DNA of 64,000 nucleotides, taken from Datisca glomerata (Eukaryota; Streptophyta; Magnoliopsida; Cucurbitales; Datiscaceae). A program made the translations under genes and the position numbers. Positions 49,211 through 62,066 of the stretch are shown here, piece by piece. The stretch is taken from NCBI GenBank assembly GCA_003255025.1, contig QANY01005052.1, positions 1,178,001 to 1,242,000 on the forward strand, given 5' to 3'. The first letter of the stretch is position 1. Every line of letters starts with the position of its first letter. Below the pieces are notes generated by a model. The model was given only the letters and a program-made list of their open reading frames with translations. It did not search any database and was not told the DNA's origin.

Positions 49211-50580
49211 ATAGCAATAAATGGTAAAAGGGAAAAATGTTTTGGCTAGTTAGGGAGAAGGTGCGTATATGGTAGGTAGGGGTTTAGTTCGCCAAAATTA
49301 GAGAATACGCTTAGATCTTTCTTCATTTTTCAACTTAAACTTGGAGAGGGTCTTACCATTCCTTTGAAATTTAAAGAAGCTCTTTTTTGCAAACATTCTT
49401 CGTTTTCCCTAAGACAATAAACTTCATCTTCTTTAAAGCGACACAAACTTTGTTTCTTTTCAGTACAAAATTAAAAACACAATAATGGACTCGAAATTAA
49501 TGTTTGTATAATATAAGTTGTCTCTCACTGGCTGAAATGAAAATCTTCCATGCTCATTTATGTTTTCTCCCATTTCCTTATTTTGTGACAGTTAGATGTG
49601 TTTCCAATGATTTCTTTTTCCTTTAATTTCAAAATGGTGTTGAAACATCCTCCACCTATATTTAGATTTATGATAATTTTTCCTCCATTTAGATATGTCT
49701 ATAAATGTTTTTCTTCCACCTAGATCTAGATCTAGGTTTAAAATTCTGGTATTTTTCTTTGGTAGCATTCGTTTTATGGCTATCTTCGAAAGATCTAGTC
49801 CATATCTACAAATTGTGGTGGTCGATTGTATCAGATTTTTCATTGGATCATTTGACAGAGTGTATTTCAACAGATTTCAGTCACGCAAGCTTTTTTGCGT
49901 GGTAGAGGTACTTAGAACGAGCCAGGATAAAGTTTTAAATTATCCCCATTGTTTGTTCAATAGTTTTCTTATTATTGTGGTTGATTTATGTATTTTGGTT
50001 GTTAAGGTTTCTTGTTGATCTTTTGAGATTTGATTTATCTTTTTAATAGATCTACATATTCTTGTTATTATTCTGATCTAGATCTGTACTCTTTTTCTAA
50101 AATGAATAAAATATTTGTCCCAAAAAATGGTGTTGGTATAATAGAAAAATCAACGAGACTTTTGAGCCAAGTAGTTGAACCACACGGTCTTGGTGATGTC
50201 AGATTTCGGTTGAGCATCGTACTAAAAAAGAAATGTTTGGATCCTATTTTCAGAAGCAAATATACTCTAGCCCAATGCAATCACTGCTGTTATCTGCATG
50301 AGAGAGATTAAAAGAAAAATAATCGCGAATTGCCAAAACAAGGAATGGGTAAACACACAAGTAGATCCATGAGGGCAAATGATAACTCTACGAAATAGAG
50401 TTATGTTTGCACTTTTATACATGCTAATTGGCTATATTCTTGAGGGTTGTGCTTAATTACTATCCCTAAATATATGCTTTTCCTCATTTGTAGGTAAATT
50501 AAGTAGAGAGAAGTGTTGTGGCATTTTGGAGCTTGATGGATGGGAAATAGGTCAAGAAAAAACTTTAAAAAGATCTCAAA
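49211..50580. other. Unclassified intergenic stretch
   Basis: T-rich sequence with weak open frames on both strands (49592-50311) that match nothing I know. It may be older transposon sequence. A short repeat of AGATCTAGATCT-type words occurs near 49725. Confidence 0.4.
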
Positions 50581-50936
50581 TTTGAGCTTTAATCCGCAAC
50601 AGTGAAGCCCACATGCAGGGAGAAGGAAACTCGTCGCCTCAGCCACCAAATCGTTCCATCACCGCGTCTAGCGCGCGAGTCTCGATCCAGTGCCCCAACT
50701 GGGAAGTCTGAGTGCTATGCAGCACATTCCCCATACCATCCCGAACCTGTGCTTCTTGATTCATTAGTCTCGTGTCCAACTTCTCCCTTGGTTGAATCCC
50801 GCCACGCCACGCGTCCCTCTTGCGCTTCACACAATAGCGCAGCCACATGCCTCTTGCTTTTTTCTCGCATTTTAATCTCTCTGATCTCTTCTTCTTCTTG
50901 GCATATGGAAATGGTAATGAGAGATGGAGAAGGGTA
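50581..50936. other. GC-richer block abutting a LINE tail
   Basis: The stretch has a base composition and open frame (50602-50955) reminiscent of coding DNA, but no recognised domain and no clear start. It ends exactly where the poly-A of the minus-strand LINE begins, so the LINE may have inserted into it. Confidence 0.35.
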
Positions 50937-53900
50937 TTTTTTTTTTTACAAATAAGTATCATTGCTCATTAGGAATGTCATGAAATACAATGAGAGTAAT
51001 CGAATCAGGAGGTGAGATATTCAAAGAACAACTATAAGATAACCTATTTGCATGGGCTGCTATTTTTCTAGCAACCAGATTAATACACGAATTATCTAGA
51101 TACGATTTTACATCAGTGAAGTTATACGATTTTCTAAAAATAGAAGAAATAAAAAGATCAACTCTATCTTTTCTAATTATTAGAGCTTCCCACAATTTAG
51201 AGCAAGATGTCTCCACTTCAATGAAAAGCCATAAATTAGAAAGGCAGTGTTGAAGTCTTTCGAAGAACGCCATGCAAAGAGAGGAGGATAAAGGCTATGA
51301 TTCTGTCGAGATCCATCCACCTATAAGGTATTCACTAGAATAGCCTCTACAAACCCATCCACTAGCAAGCTTTGAAGTAGATGTGGACCAAGAAACATCT
51401 AGATTAAGCTTGACATTTTTTTTGGAGGTGGGTGCCATCTGTTCCGAAATTGCCAATCCAAAACCTTGGTGATGATACCAAGATTGCCAAAAGAATTTCC
51501 CGTAGGTTCCTTTGTGATAGTCTCCTCAAAATATCCTTTGTACGAATTGATCTTTGCCATCAAGTATCCTTCAATTTTAGTCCTCCATGTTCTGATTGCT
51601 TCCTTAGGATCAGTCTAGATTCCCTTAAAGACCAATTCATTCCTATCCCTCCGAATTCACCATAAATCATAAGTTAAAGATCTAACAATATCTATAAAAT
51701 GGGGCTGGCTCCTCATCTGTTCTATGAGGTTTTTCCAGATTGCCTAGTAGTTCAAACCTCTTAATTGATCTGCATACAGCTGAATATCACAAGAAAACCC
51801 AAAAAGTTTGGCAAAATGCAACGAAAGAAGATATGATGCAGTTTCTTCTACCTGCTCGCAAAAAGGACAATAGGGATCAAGTATTGCTATCTTCCTCTTA
51901 AGTAGGTTAGTTCTAGTAGGAAGAAAATCATGTAGAATCCTCCATAAAATTAATTTTTAGAGCAACATCCAATTTCCATACAGTATTCTGAAGGCCATTA
52001 TATTGGAAATAACTACATGAGGATGAGTTGGCTATCCTTCTATACTTGCTCAAAAGGGCAATTTTATACCCTGAACTTACTGTATAATTCTCATTTTTGT
52101 CATAGACCCACCAGCAAGAATCAGGTTGTCTACCCGAGGGAAAGGGGATAAGAGATATATAAGTGATGCTTCCTCTTATTAAAAGTATTGAGAATGATTT
52201 CATTGTTCCAGCCCCCAAATACAGTATACATAATGTCTGAGACCAATTAATCGAGTCATTTCTAAAGCATTTAGAGATAAAGTATCGTTCTCTAAGAGTC
52301 CATGGATCCTCCCAAATGTTTATATTCCTAACATTCCCTATCCTCCACATAAATCCCTCCGTAAAGAGCGATTTGCCTCATAACATACTACGTCAAGCCC
52401 AAGATATACTTGTGGATTGCTTCACTTGGAAGAATCCTACCTTAGGGAAGTATTTATTTTTCAGCACTTTATATAAGATACTTTAAGAATTTGAAAGAAG
52501 ATACCAGTAATTTTTTATTAAGAGAGCCTAGTTGAAGCATTCAAAATCTTTGAATTCAATGCCTCCACACGCCTTATCCTTAGTAAAGGAGTCCCAGGAA
52601 GTCCAATGGATTTTCCGTTTGTTATTAAATGATCCCCACCAAAATTGACTAAGGCATCTAAAAATATCTAGTTTGTTACTGTAGTTTAAAATAGTGCATG
52701 GTATAAATTGGGAGAGCATAAGCCACTGCCTTAATTAGTGTTTCCTTACCTGCTGGAGATAGTAGGTGTTCATCTCAGCCATGAATTTGGAACTCAAGCT
52801 TCCTTCTAATTTCATTAAAAAGATTCCTCTTCGAACCTTCAAAAATAGAGGATAAACCCTAATATTTTCCAAAACCCCCCACAACGTGTAATGTTAAACA
52901 AAGATGTTATATGTTTTTAATAAGTTAAGTAAAAACATTGGGAGAAAAGCATATAATACTTTTCTAGAAATTGACCAGCTGTCTCGAAGCTTCGCAATAA
53001 TTGTTAAGGATAGATTTGATCACATTAACCTCTAGATCTAAAGCCTTGTAAAAAAAAGATTGCTTATGCCACGTCTAGGAAGAATTAGTTCAGTAAGTTC
53101 TAAGGAGAATCCATGAATTCTCTTAGTTTCAACAGCCAAGGAGAGATGTTTAGATAATACTTTAGCACATAAAATAAATAAATAAGGTGACAAGGGAGCA
53201 CCCTGTCTCATGCCAAAGTTAGGAAGAATTAGTACATTAAGTTCCCCATAAATTATCATCGAAAATGATACTGTTTTAATACACTCCATGATCCACCCTA
53301 TCCAACGGTTGTGGAAATTCATTTTGGTCAATACAACTTCAATGAAATACCATTCTAAACGGTCATATGCCTTGGCCATGTCAAGTTTTAAGATCATACT
53401 CCTCACTTTGCTCCTAGACTTTTTTCTCAGAAAGTGGAGTGTTTCATGAACAATGATGATGTTGTCCTGAATGCGCTTGCCTGCTATAAAAGCACTCTGA
53501 TAAGGGAATATTATATCATTGAGAATAGGCTTTAATTTGTTGCACAAAACTTTGGATATGAGTTTATAAATCACATCACATTGCATAAAAATATCGACTG
53601 AAAGTCTTTCATGGATCTAGGAGCAGCACTTTCGGGAATAAGGTTCATGTGTGTTAAGTTAATATCTTTAGGAAGCTGACCTATAATATAAACTCATGCA
53701 TCATAGCTAAGATGTCCTTGGAGACAATCCCCCATTGGCCTTGAAAAAAACCTACATTAAAACTGTCTGGTCCAGGAGCTTTGGATGCATTCATTTAAGA
53801 TATTATTGTTTAAATTTCAGCTTCTCGTAAAGGAGATATAAGTGTCTCACTTTGACTATCACTCACTTGAGCCGTTAAGACTTCTACAACCTTTTCAACC

Positions 53901-54125
53901 TCTTTTAGGGCTTGAGAAGTGAATAGGTTGTAGAAGTATTCATGTGCTATATCTTTTAAGGCATTTTGCTCAAATCTCCAAGCTCTATTTCCATCTTCTA
54001 GTCCTTGGATTTCGAGGCCTCTACTTTTTAGCTTAAATTTGACATGAAAGAAGGCAGTGTTTCGATCCCCCTATCTAAGCCAATCCATATGGGCTTTATC
54101 CTTCCAAATTTTTTCTTCGTTTGGA
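50937..54125 (-). mobile_element. 5'-truncated L1-type LINE on the minus strand
   Basis: Starts near 54125 with KDKAHMDWLR and DRNTAFFHVKFK, the linker between endonuclease and reverse transcriptase. The reverse transcriptase follows (53586-53038), then a zf-RVT region (about 52350-51830) and RNase H-like sequence to 50959. The A10 tail is at 50946-50937. The endonuclease is missing. Stops and frameshifts occur throughout. Confidence 0.85.
53038..53586 (-). pseudogene. LINE reverse transcriptase remnant
   Basis: Reads VIYKLISKVLCNKLKPILND, FPYQSAFIAGKRIQDNIII, LKLDMAKAYDRLEWYF and GMRQGAPLSPYLFILCAKVL, the conserved blocks of the LINE reverse transcriptase up to the point before the catalytic Asp pair. 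The canonical QGDPLSP is QGAPLSP here (Asp to Ala). Frame ends at ISNLFFTRL, where a normal copy would continue with the FADD box; that box is deleted or shifted. Confidence 0.85.
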
Positions 54126-56880
54126 AGTCAAAATAGTATTGGATAGTATCGTACTAAATTTATCTGATTGTACTGTACTGGATTAAATAATATTGTTCAT
54201 TGTTTGACGCTGCATTAGTTAAAAAACTGTAACATTTATACAATGTTTGACACATCATAGTACTAGATTATAAAATTGTTAGTCATGATTTGATCCGCAC
54301 AAGCCTATTTGAAACTCATTCATTTTCTTCAATATCACTCAATTAATTTTTATATTTGGCAAGAAAACATTCAACATAAAAGAGCTTCTTCTTAATTAAC
54401 TATAAATTTCTAAAAAAACTAAGATATGAAAGTTATTTTTAATCGTTTAAACTTTATATTTATACATATGTCAAGAGTTTATGTATTCTTAAACTTTCCA
54501 AACATAATTTTTTATATAATTCATTCTAATTAACTTGCATATCTTAATCTCGTCGGATGGGATCTTGAGACAAATTTGCAGGACGTGTCTTTCAGAACGA
54601 GATCGGTCAAGATGAAAATCTTGGCCCAAATGATTTGGGTAGGAAAAAATCTCAAATTTAGGATCAGGATGGGGTTTGTCCCATCAGGACTGGAATGTGG
54701 TCGAACATGGTTTCGGGATCAAGAATTTTTATGACCCTTAAATGAGGCTTCGGTCTTGAACAAAATAAAATCAAGTAGCATGAATACAGATAAGTAATGA
54801 TCTTTTAATGAGAATTTGAGAAGATAAAAGATATTTTGAAAAATGTGTAAATGTGTTGATAAAATGTATAAGTGAATTGAAAAAATTATTTGATAAAGTA
54901 AATTTTTATTAAAAAAATAGATAAAATAATGTGTGATTGTTATTTCACCAGGTGAAATAAGTTTACAATGTCAAATAAAAATATTTAAAATAAATATGAG
55001 AAAGTGTTAACAATAAATTTATGGTGTAGGATAACTAACCAAACGCTGTTTAAGGCTTCTTAGTAATCATGGGTTTCTTTGGATATGAACTATGAATATG
55101 TTGGGCTTAACTATTAGAATTCTTCGGTTTTTGTTTCACCTTCATTTTTCAAGACGAAACGACTTTTGAACAGAGACTGAGATTGGGCTACGCCGAAGAA
55201 GCTGAAGGTAGAAGTCCAGTCCAAATCTTCATTATAACCCTCTGTCGATGAAAAAGTTACTCTTTTTCCCAATCTATATCAAGATGATAATGATGATTTT
55301 AAATGCATTTTTTTAATAATTATTTTGCAATAATGTCTCACATTGTTTGCAGTGCACAGTCAAGCCAATAGAAAACGACACTTTTCTCTGCTGCTAAGTA
55401 CAGAACTGCTAACATGTCTTTCTGTTGTTGGTTGCATAACTGACTTTTGTTTGAGCTAAGTCAGGTCAAATGAAGCTTGCAAGTACCACTTCCGTTTGTA
55501 CATATCAATGAAATAGTGAAAATTTTACCTTAAGATTAGCCAACAGGTAAAAGAATAAACTTTCGATATCATATAATGTAATATGTTTGGTGACTAAATA
55601 GATTGGTAATTTTTATATTAAGTAGCTATGAAAAATATATTTACATACATTTCTTTTATGCATCTCATCTAATTTATCTATGATATTTACTATATAAATA
55701 AGTATGGGGGGATTTTTTTTTTACAATAATATCCTAGCTAGTGTTTAAAATTAGCTAATGAATGCACCAATAACGGCACATTTCTTCAATCTTTTCTACA
55801 TCTAAATTTATTTTGAAACTATAATAATGTTATCATGAATTATAGCCCTTTTAATTTAGTGTTTTTATTAAATATTTTATTAATATTTAGGTATTACAAT
55901 GGCAAAGGTTTTCTTGCATTTACAATCTAGAAAATCAAAGGACAAGCGAATTTCAATATTCAAATTAACGTGTTCTTTATTAGTAAGTTTATTAGTGTAT
56001 CATGAAACTCACAAGATTTTCTGAAATATTAATCAAAAGAAAACCTTTCTTTTATTTCAAGACAATTCAATTGCTCTAAACAATTATTTTGTTTAATTTC
56101 TTGACACTAAACATTGTTACGTATATTTGCAAAATTATAAATATGACTTTGAGGAATCAAAATGTTCAATAACGTTTAAGGATCAACTTAGAAGCATATA
56201 AAAGTTTGAAGCAGCAGTGGATGTGGTGAATATAAGCCTCCTATTGAAGCATGTTATTCAAATAATGAGATAATTAACCAAGTATGCTCCTTATACTTAA
56301 GTTCAATGATAGTGCTGAACATTGACGAATAAGTGATATGCTCATTGATTCATTCAAAACTATAATTTTCAATATATTAAAAGTGAGATGAGAATGAGAA
56401 TCATTTTTGGACCATTTTGTCAATTATTTATTTTACAATTTTTAATTTTCCATTGAGTATGTTAGTAGTGCATCATTAATTGTTAATTTTTTTATTTCTC
56501 AAAATAATGTATATCGAGCAAATTTTTGTTTATCATTTCTAATTTAAATTTTATTTTTAGATTAAAAATATATTAAGTTATTTCATCGTTAAGAGATATG
56601 ATAGAAAAATTCAATCAATAATCAATAAAATAGTAAAACATGTTTTTAGTTTATTTGTCAAATAAATAATACACTAAAAGATAAAAATAAAAATGTATAA
56701 AGTATACACATATGTTCTTCTAGCGTAATTAACTTAATTGGAGATATTTTAGTGAGTAAAACTTACGAATATTATAAAAGTTATCATTTTAATTTTCTAA
56801 TATTATTTAATAATAAATATATTTTATTCAAATTTGACAAGTAATTATTAAATAATAATAAAGATAATAAAAAAATACAT
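54126..56880. other. AT-rich intergenic region
   Basis: No genes. 54550-54770 has GGGATCTTGAGAC and CGGGATC words like those in the MITE at 25654 and may be a degraded relative. 55315-55480 resembles 60640-60790, and 56290-56360 resembles 58760-58830 (both include TTCATTGATTCATTCAAA), indicating dispersed duplications. Confidence 0.4.
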
Positions 56881-56904
56881 ATCACGTGTACCGCATGTAT
56901 AACT

Positions 56905-57222
56905 AATTATATTAAAAATGGTTTAAATGGGAGAAACTTTTTATTCTCCTTTTACCCTTTAATAACCTTTAAAATTTCAAATAAATTAGATATTTCACAA
57001 ATTTTTCATTTAATTTATTTACATAATATGTTTTATAAATAGTTAACAAATTAATTATTTTAATAATATTGTGTAATTGAATACGAATAATGTTCGCAAA
57101 GACTAATTTTATGATTTTTTATATACAAAGAATAATATTTTTTAATTATTCATATTTCTTTATTACTGATTTGTAAAGTTTAATTATTCATATATATCTA
57201 CTATATTAAAATAGGATATATA
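56905..57222. mobile_element. Degenerate Helitron copy (first of two tandem units)
   Basis: Starts near ATATTAAAAATGG and runs in parallel with 57231-57520 at an offset of about 320 bp (shared ATAAATTAGATATTTCACMA and TTGTAAAGT/AT). The preceding CACGTGTACCGCATGTATAACTAAT at 56883-56908 looks like an eroded Helitron 3' end. Confidence 0.5.
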
Positions 57223-57733
57223 TCTACTATATTAAAAGAAGTTTAAGGAGGAGAAATTTTTTATTTTCCTTTTACCATTTAAGCCCCTTTAAAACATTAA
57301 ATAAATTAGATATTTCACCAATTTTTCATTTGTTTTATTTACATAATAAATTTTATAAATAGTTTACAAATTAAATATTTTTAATGATATGGTGTAATTA
57401 GGAGTGCAAATAATATCCGCAAAGACTAATCTTAAGATTTTTTTATATACAAGGAATAATAAAAAATTTTACTATTCATATTTCTTTATTAATGATTTGT
57501 AAAATATATATTATGTAATATTTATGTTATTAAAAACATTAAAATTCAGATAAATAAATTTGAAGAATACCTATATTTTTTAACAATCTACTAACAATAT
57601 AATCATTTCCTAGAAATGTAGTAACATTTTCTATAATATTTAAAAAATAATGCGATATAGTATAATTTCAATCATCTGATTTTTAATTTAATATATCTTA
57701 CTTTATGTACGTTATGTTTAACAGCAAAATTTT

Positions 57734-57772
<39 letters not shown>

Positions 57773-58056
57773 CTAAATTACATATTCTATCATTTCGAAT
57801 AAGTCACTAGATCACTCATTTCATATATAATGTGTAAGACATGTTTATTGGCGAGTGTTTCATGTTATTTAACAAGAGAGTTTGATTAATACTTTATTTA
57901 ATTAAATGTACAATGTGTAAATATTAAAAAATAGGTCATTTTCTCTTACTATATAAAAAAGAATGAAAATGAATATGCTTACAGTTTTTCTATGTTGTTA
58001 GTGAATTAACAAAAAAACTAGACTTATTACGTGCAACGCACATATGTTTCTACTAG
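57223..58056 (+). mobile_element. Non-autonomous Helitron
   Basis: Begins TCTACTATATTAAAAG after an A and ends CGTGCAACGCAC (hairpin core at 58031-58041), ATATGTTTCTA and CTAG at 58053-58056, before a T. A TC start, a short hairpin close to the end, and CTAG|T are Helitron hallmarks. The GTGC/GCAC stem is only 4 bp, so the end is eroded. No Rep/helicase gene. An (AT)n microsatellite lies inside. Confidence 0.7.
57736..57768. repeat. (AT)n microsatellite
   Basis: About 16 AT units inside the Helitron. Confidence 0.9.
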
Positions 58057-59814
58057 TATATTAAAAGTGAATAATAAATGAGTATAATTTTTAACAATAT
58101 TATCCACTTATTATTCTTAAATCCCTAAAATGACATTGTATTCTACTTATGGCACTTAATATTATGATTTTCAAAGAATAATTAATAGTTAATTACTAAT
58201 TGTATCAATGTTTCTTAAATACAGATTTATGATCAATGTCAAATACACATTATATTTTTTGTAAGTGCTTTATTATTATTCATGAACACATCTTTGAAAG
58301 AAAAAAAAGGTTAGTAAATTTTTTGATTTCCAAATCCTTATATCCAGCAATAATAAAACATGTTTACAGAAGAATGCCTATTAGTAAAATAATGAAAATT
58401 TTATTATATTTTTAGTGATTCTATGATGCATTGACGTTGTTAAAATAAATAATTTTTAATTATTCATGATATAAAGTAGTGAGAAGTAAAAAGAACACAA
58501 AGTGTCATATGTTTCTCTCACATTAATATTAATTAGTCTACTAATTGAATAAGATAACAACATAAAATTCAGTTAATATTGGGTCACCAGTTGAAAACTA
58601 AATATATGTGTTCACAACTTTAATAAAAGTATGTATATAAAACTTAATCCTAGATTTTTTTTTTTGCTTATATGGAGGACTATGACCCTAAATTTTGAGG
58701 AAAAGAACTAAAAGATTTAATGATCTCAATCACATGCACAACATGTTATACTTTACTAGTTAATTCAAGCGTACCTTGATAGTGCTAAATGTTGATTGAT
58801 TAGTGGTATGTTCATTGATTCATTCAAATTCATTCAAGTGTACCTTAGAACTTGTAGGTGATACTTCGTTACATACAAGTTGCATTCCTAAGAGAATTCC
58901 TCATGAAATGACCAATGAAATATAACGTTTGAATTGAATTATATAATAGGTTGACACCCTACATTGAAATATTATAACTACGGGATTGTCTAACTTATCG
59001 CCAATCTTGAAACCCCTCGTGGTTTAGCTTATATAGCAATCTTGAAACCCATAAAGGGTTTAGAATAACACTTAAAACTATTATTGTGCTCATTAATTAT
59101 GCTAAAAACATGATATTTTCTCATTAATAAAAATGACATTCCTTACTGTTTAATAAAAATGCTTCAATGATAAAAAAGTCCTAAGAGGTCAAAAATGACA
59201 TTCGTCGGTAAAACAAGACTTTTAGCGATGACATCTTGTCATTTTTAAATTGTATCATTTCGGATAATACAATGAGGTATTATGACTATTCGAATCGCTA
59301 TGAATCAATCTATGTATAAATTCCATCTTTGGCTGCTTTTAAGTGAATGAATTTTTTTCCATACTTTTCTACCTCGTATTTTTATATTTTCATATATGAA
59401 AATATGTGTGTGATTACAACTCATATAGTTGTGTTCTAAGTTTCCTAGGAACTAAAAATATGTTATATTCTTACGTACAATTGCTCATTAGCTTGTGAAC
59501 TGAATTGATTGCCTTAATGAGAGTGTTCACACTAGCTCATATTACATAACTTATTTCTTGTCATTACAGAATTTGAGACGGTTACTAAAAGTTAGTTGTA
59601 AGTATATATTTTTTACAATAAATTCTTTGAAGTTGGAAGAACGAATTTGTTGAGAGAGATGATGTAGTTTCAGATGATTTACTTGTCAGCCTTAGCCAGC
59701 ATAAAAGGGCCAATTATTATGGGGCAAAAATTAACAAGTTCAAATGATTCTTTGGGTGGTATCCTTGTCAGCAACACAGAAGGATTGATAAAAGCAAGCA
59801 AGCCAAGTTTTTAT
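58057..59814. other. AT-rich intergenic region
   Basis: It opens with TATATTAAAAGTGAATAA, another Helitron-like start immediately after the previous CTAG. Around 58985-59065 the phrase ATCTTGAAACCC..GGTTTAG is repeated twice. Nothing coding was recognised. Confidence 0.4.
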
Positions 59815-60332
59815 TAGACGTGTGCAAATTTTTTAAGAACCGCCTGAACCAATTCAGTCAGTTCTTTTACTATACAGATTGTAATTGGTTAGAGATTTTT
59901 ATTAACCGTAATTTTGGTTCGATTATATTTTTCAATAAATTTATAATCCGTTTGAATCAATTATAACCACATAATATTTATATATATTTTTATTTTTTTA
60001 ATTATTGAAGTTAAAATAAATTATAAACCAAAAGTAAAGCCTTTAGTTTATAGAATTTTATTTTTTAAATTATTGGAGATTAGTGTATGGAGTAATGAAT
60101 ATTATATTTGATTATTGAATGTATTGATGTTTTGAGTTTAAATTTTTCTTGATATTTAAAAAAAATTTATAGGTGCGGCCGAACTGATTATAAGTAACCG
60201 AACCGATTACTTTAGTTATATTCGGTTCGGTTCTAATGATTATTTCAGTTCAGTTATTTAGATAACCGATAAATTCAGTTCGATTACAAATTTTCATTAT
60301 TAGCTGACCGAACCGAACCTTGCTCACTCCTA
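59815..60332. mobile_element. hAT-like MITE (third)
   Basis: Left end TAGACGTGTGCAA and right end (reverse complement) TAGGAGTGAGCAA match at 10 of 13 positions. The interior contains the self-complementary words GAACCGAACC and TTCGGTTCGGTTC. No target duplication seen. Confidence 0.55.
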
Positions 60333-62066
60333 ATTAACAAGGAGATGATTTTTGTCAGCACCGAGTTGTTGGACACCCGATGCTAATTAAAAAAAGGTTT
60401 GAAGGCTTGAGCTAGTCATTGTGAGATTTGTCTTCATGTGATTCGAGGTTCGTTCTCATAAATTACTCATTCATTTATGACAAAAAATTAGAGATTTACA
60501 TTAAAAAATATATTATAGAGGTCGTGGGTTCGAGTCATATTCTCACATTCACTTTAAAATTTGTAATGTAATTTTGACAAAAAAATTAAAAAATAAAAGA
60601 AGAAACTCACTAATCTTTTAGAATTTGTGTAATATATACATAATGCCTCTCATTGTTTGTATAGTCAGCCAAATAAAATTTTTACTTTTTCTCATGTAAA
60701 ATACAGAACAATTGTTTGGCATTGGCATTGTTAACCAATGATTTGCTTCCTTGGTTTATTTTTGATAAGGTTAGTTCAAATGAATTAGAAGTTAACTTTT
60801 TCACAAAACTTCAAATTTTATGCATGATGAAGTTAAGGGGGTAAGGTGCTTCAGAGTCACAATTCATTGGTGTCGTTGTGAGAGTTTAGTTATATGTATT
60901 ATACCATCTTGTTATAACCTATTTTTGTTCATAAAAGAATGAATTGTGCCTTATGTTTGAGCTAAAAATAGAAAGATCACTCGTTGTTAACGAGCCATTA
61001 AAAAAACTGAGATATAATTGCAGCAACCGACTGCTAAGATGAGTCATGCCATGTAGTATTCTATCGTTGATTCTCACATAAATAAATAAATATTTTTTAC
61101 TTAGTTCATTTGAATTTATAAGATACGTAGTCAATTGTAAAAGTTGAATTAGCAAAAGTTTATATTGATTAACTTTTCAATTAGATACAAGTAATACTGT
61201 AAGCAGAATAATATTTACATTGTGTTTATGTGCATAATGTTACTTGTTATACAGTAGAATCGATATCTCATGAGTTTCAAAATAAGAAAAACATTGGTAG
61301 CTAATATTGAATTAGATGTTGAATCACTTCCAACTGATTTCTCTACACTAAAGTTTTTTTTAATATATTGGGAGAACTATTTTCGTAGAACCTATTATCT
61401 ACCTCGGAATCATAATTTGTAATATGAAAATGATTTCAAAAAGAAAATTTTCTAACCTCCTAATTACTGTCAGTAGTTTTAAGTTAGGATTATTTGTAAA
61501 AGTTTACATTTTTTATAAAGAGTTAAAGAAAAATATATTATTTTTTCAAAAACCACAATACTATACTACACCCAAACTACACAATTAAAATATGAATAAT
61601 CAGACCAAACACTCTCCTTTTAAATGACCCAATCTCAGTGTGCAATGCTCTGTACTTCCAACATTCTGTAGAATACTCAAAAATCCCTCAAAAAGTAATT
61701 TTTGGGTTTTAAAATAAATTCTAAAAATAATTTAATTTTGAAACTAATTTCAAAATTAAAGTGAAAATAACTACGTCAGAAGGCGTATTTTATAAAGACG
61801 ACTTCAAGTTGGCAAAAGTCATCTTTACAAAAGACGCATTCAATGCAGCCTGAAGGCGTATTTGTAAAAGACACATTCAGTGCAGATGCTTCCACCTACA
61901 TACAAAAATCAACACAACCTGCATACAAAAACCATTATCCTGTAAAATATTTTATAACTTTATCACACATTCTCAATGAGCAACATACATTTTTAACAAA
62001 TTTATGACTTTACATTTTATATTATTTTTACAAAAATTCAAATACAAAAATATAAATCAATCACGA
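60333..62066. other. AT-rich intergenic region
   Basis: Mostly featureless. At 61775-61880 the words AGAAGGCGTATTTTATAAAG and GAAGGCGTATTTGTAAAAG recur, and two copies of CATTCARTGCAG follow, a short local duplication. The open frame 60919-61155 is not recognised. Confidence 0.4.

Noticed and set aside
50602..50955. A host gene of about 117 aa next to the minus-strand LINE
   Set aside because: No domain, no supporting splice structure, and the frame reads into the LINE tail; kept only as an unclassified block.
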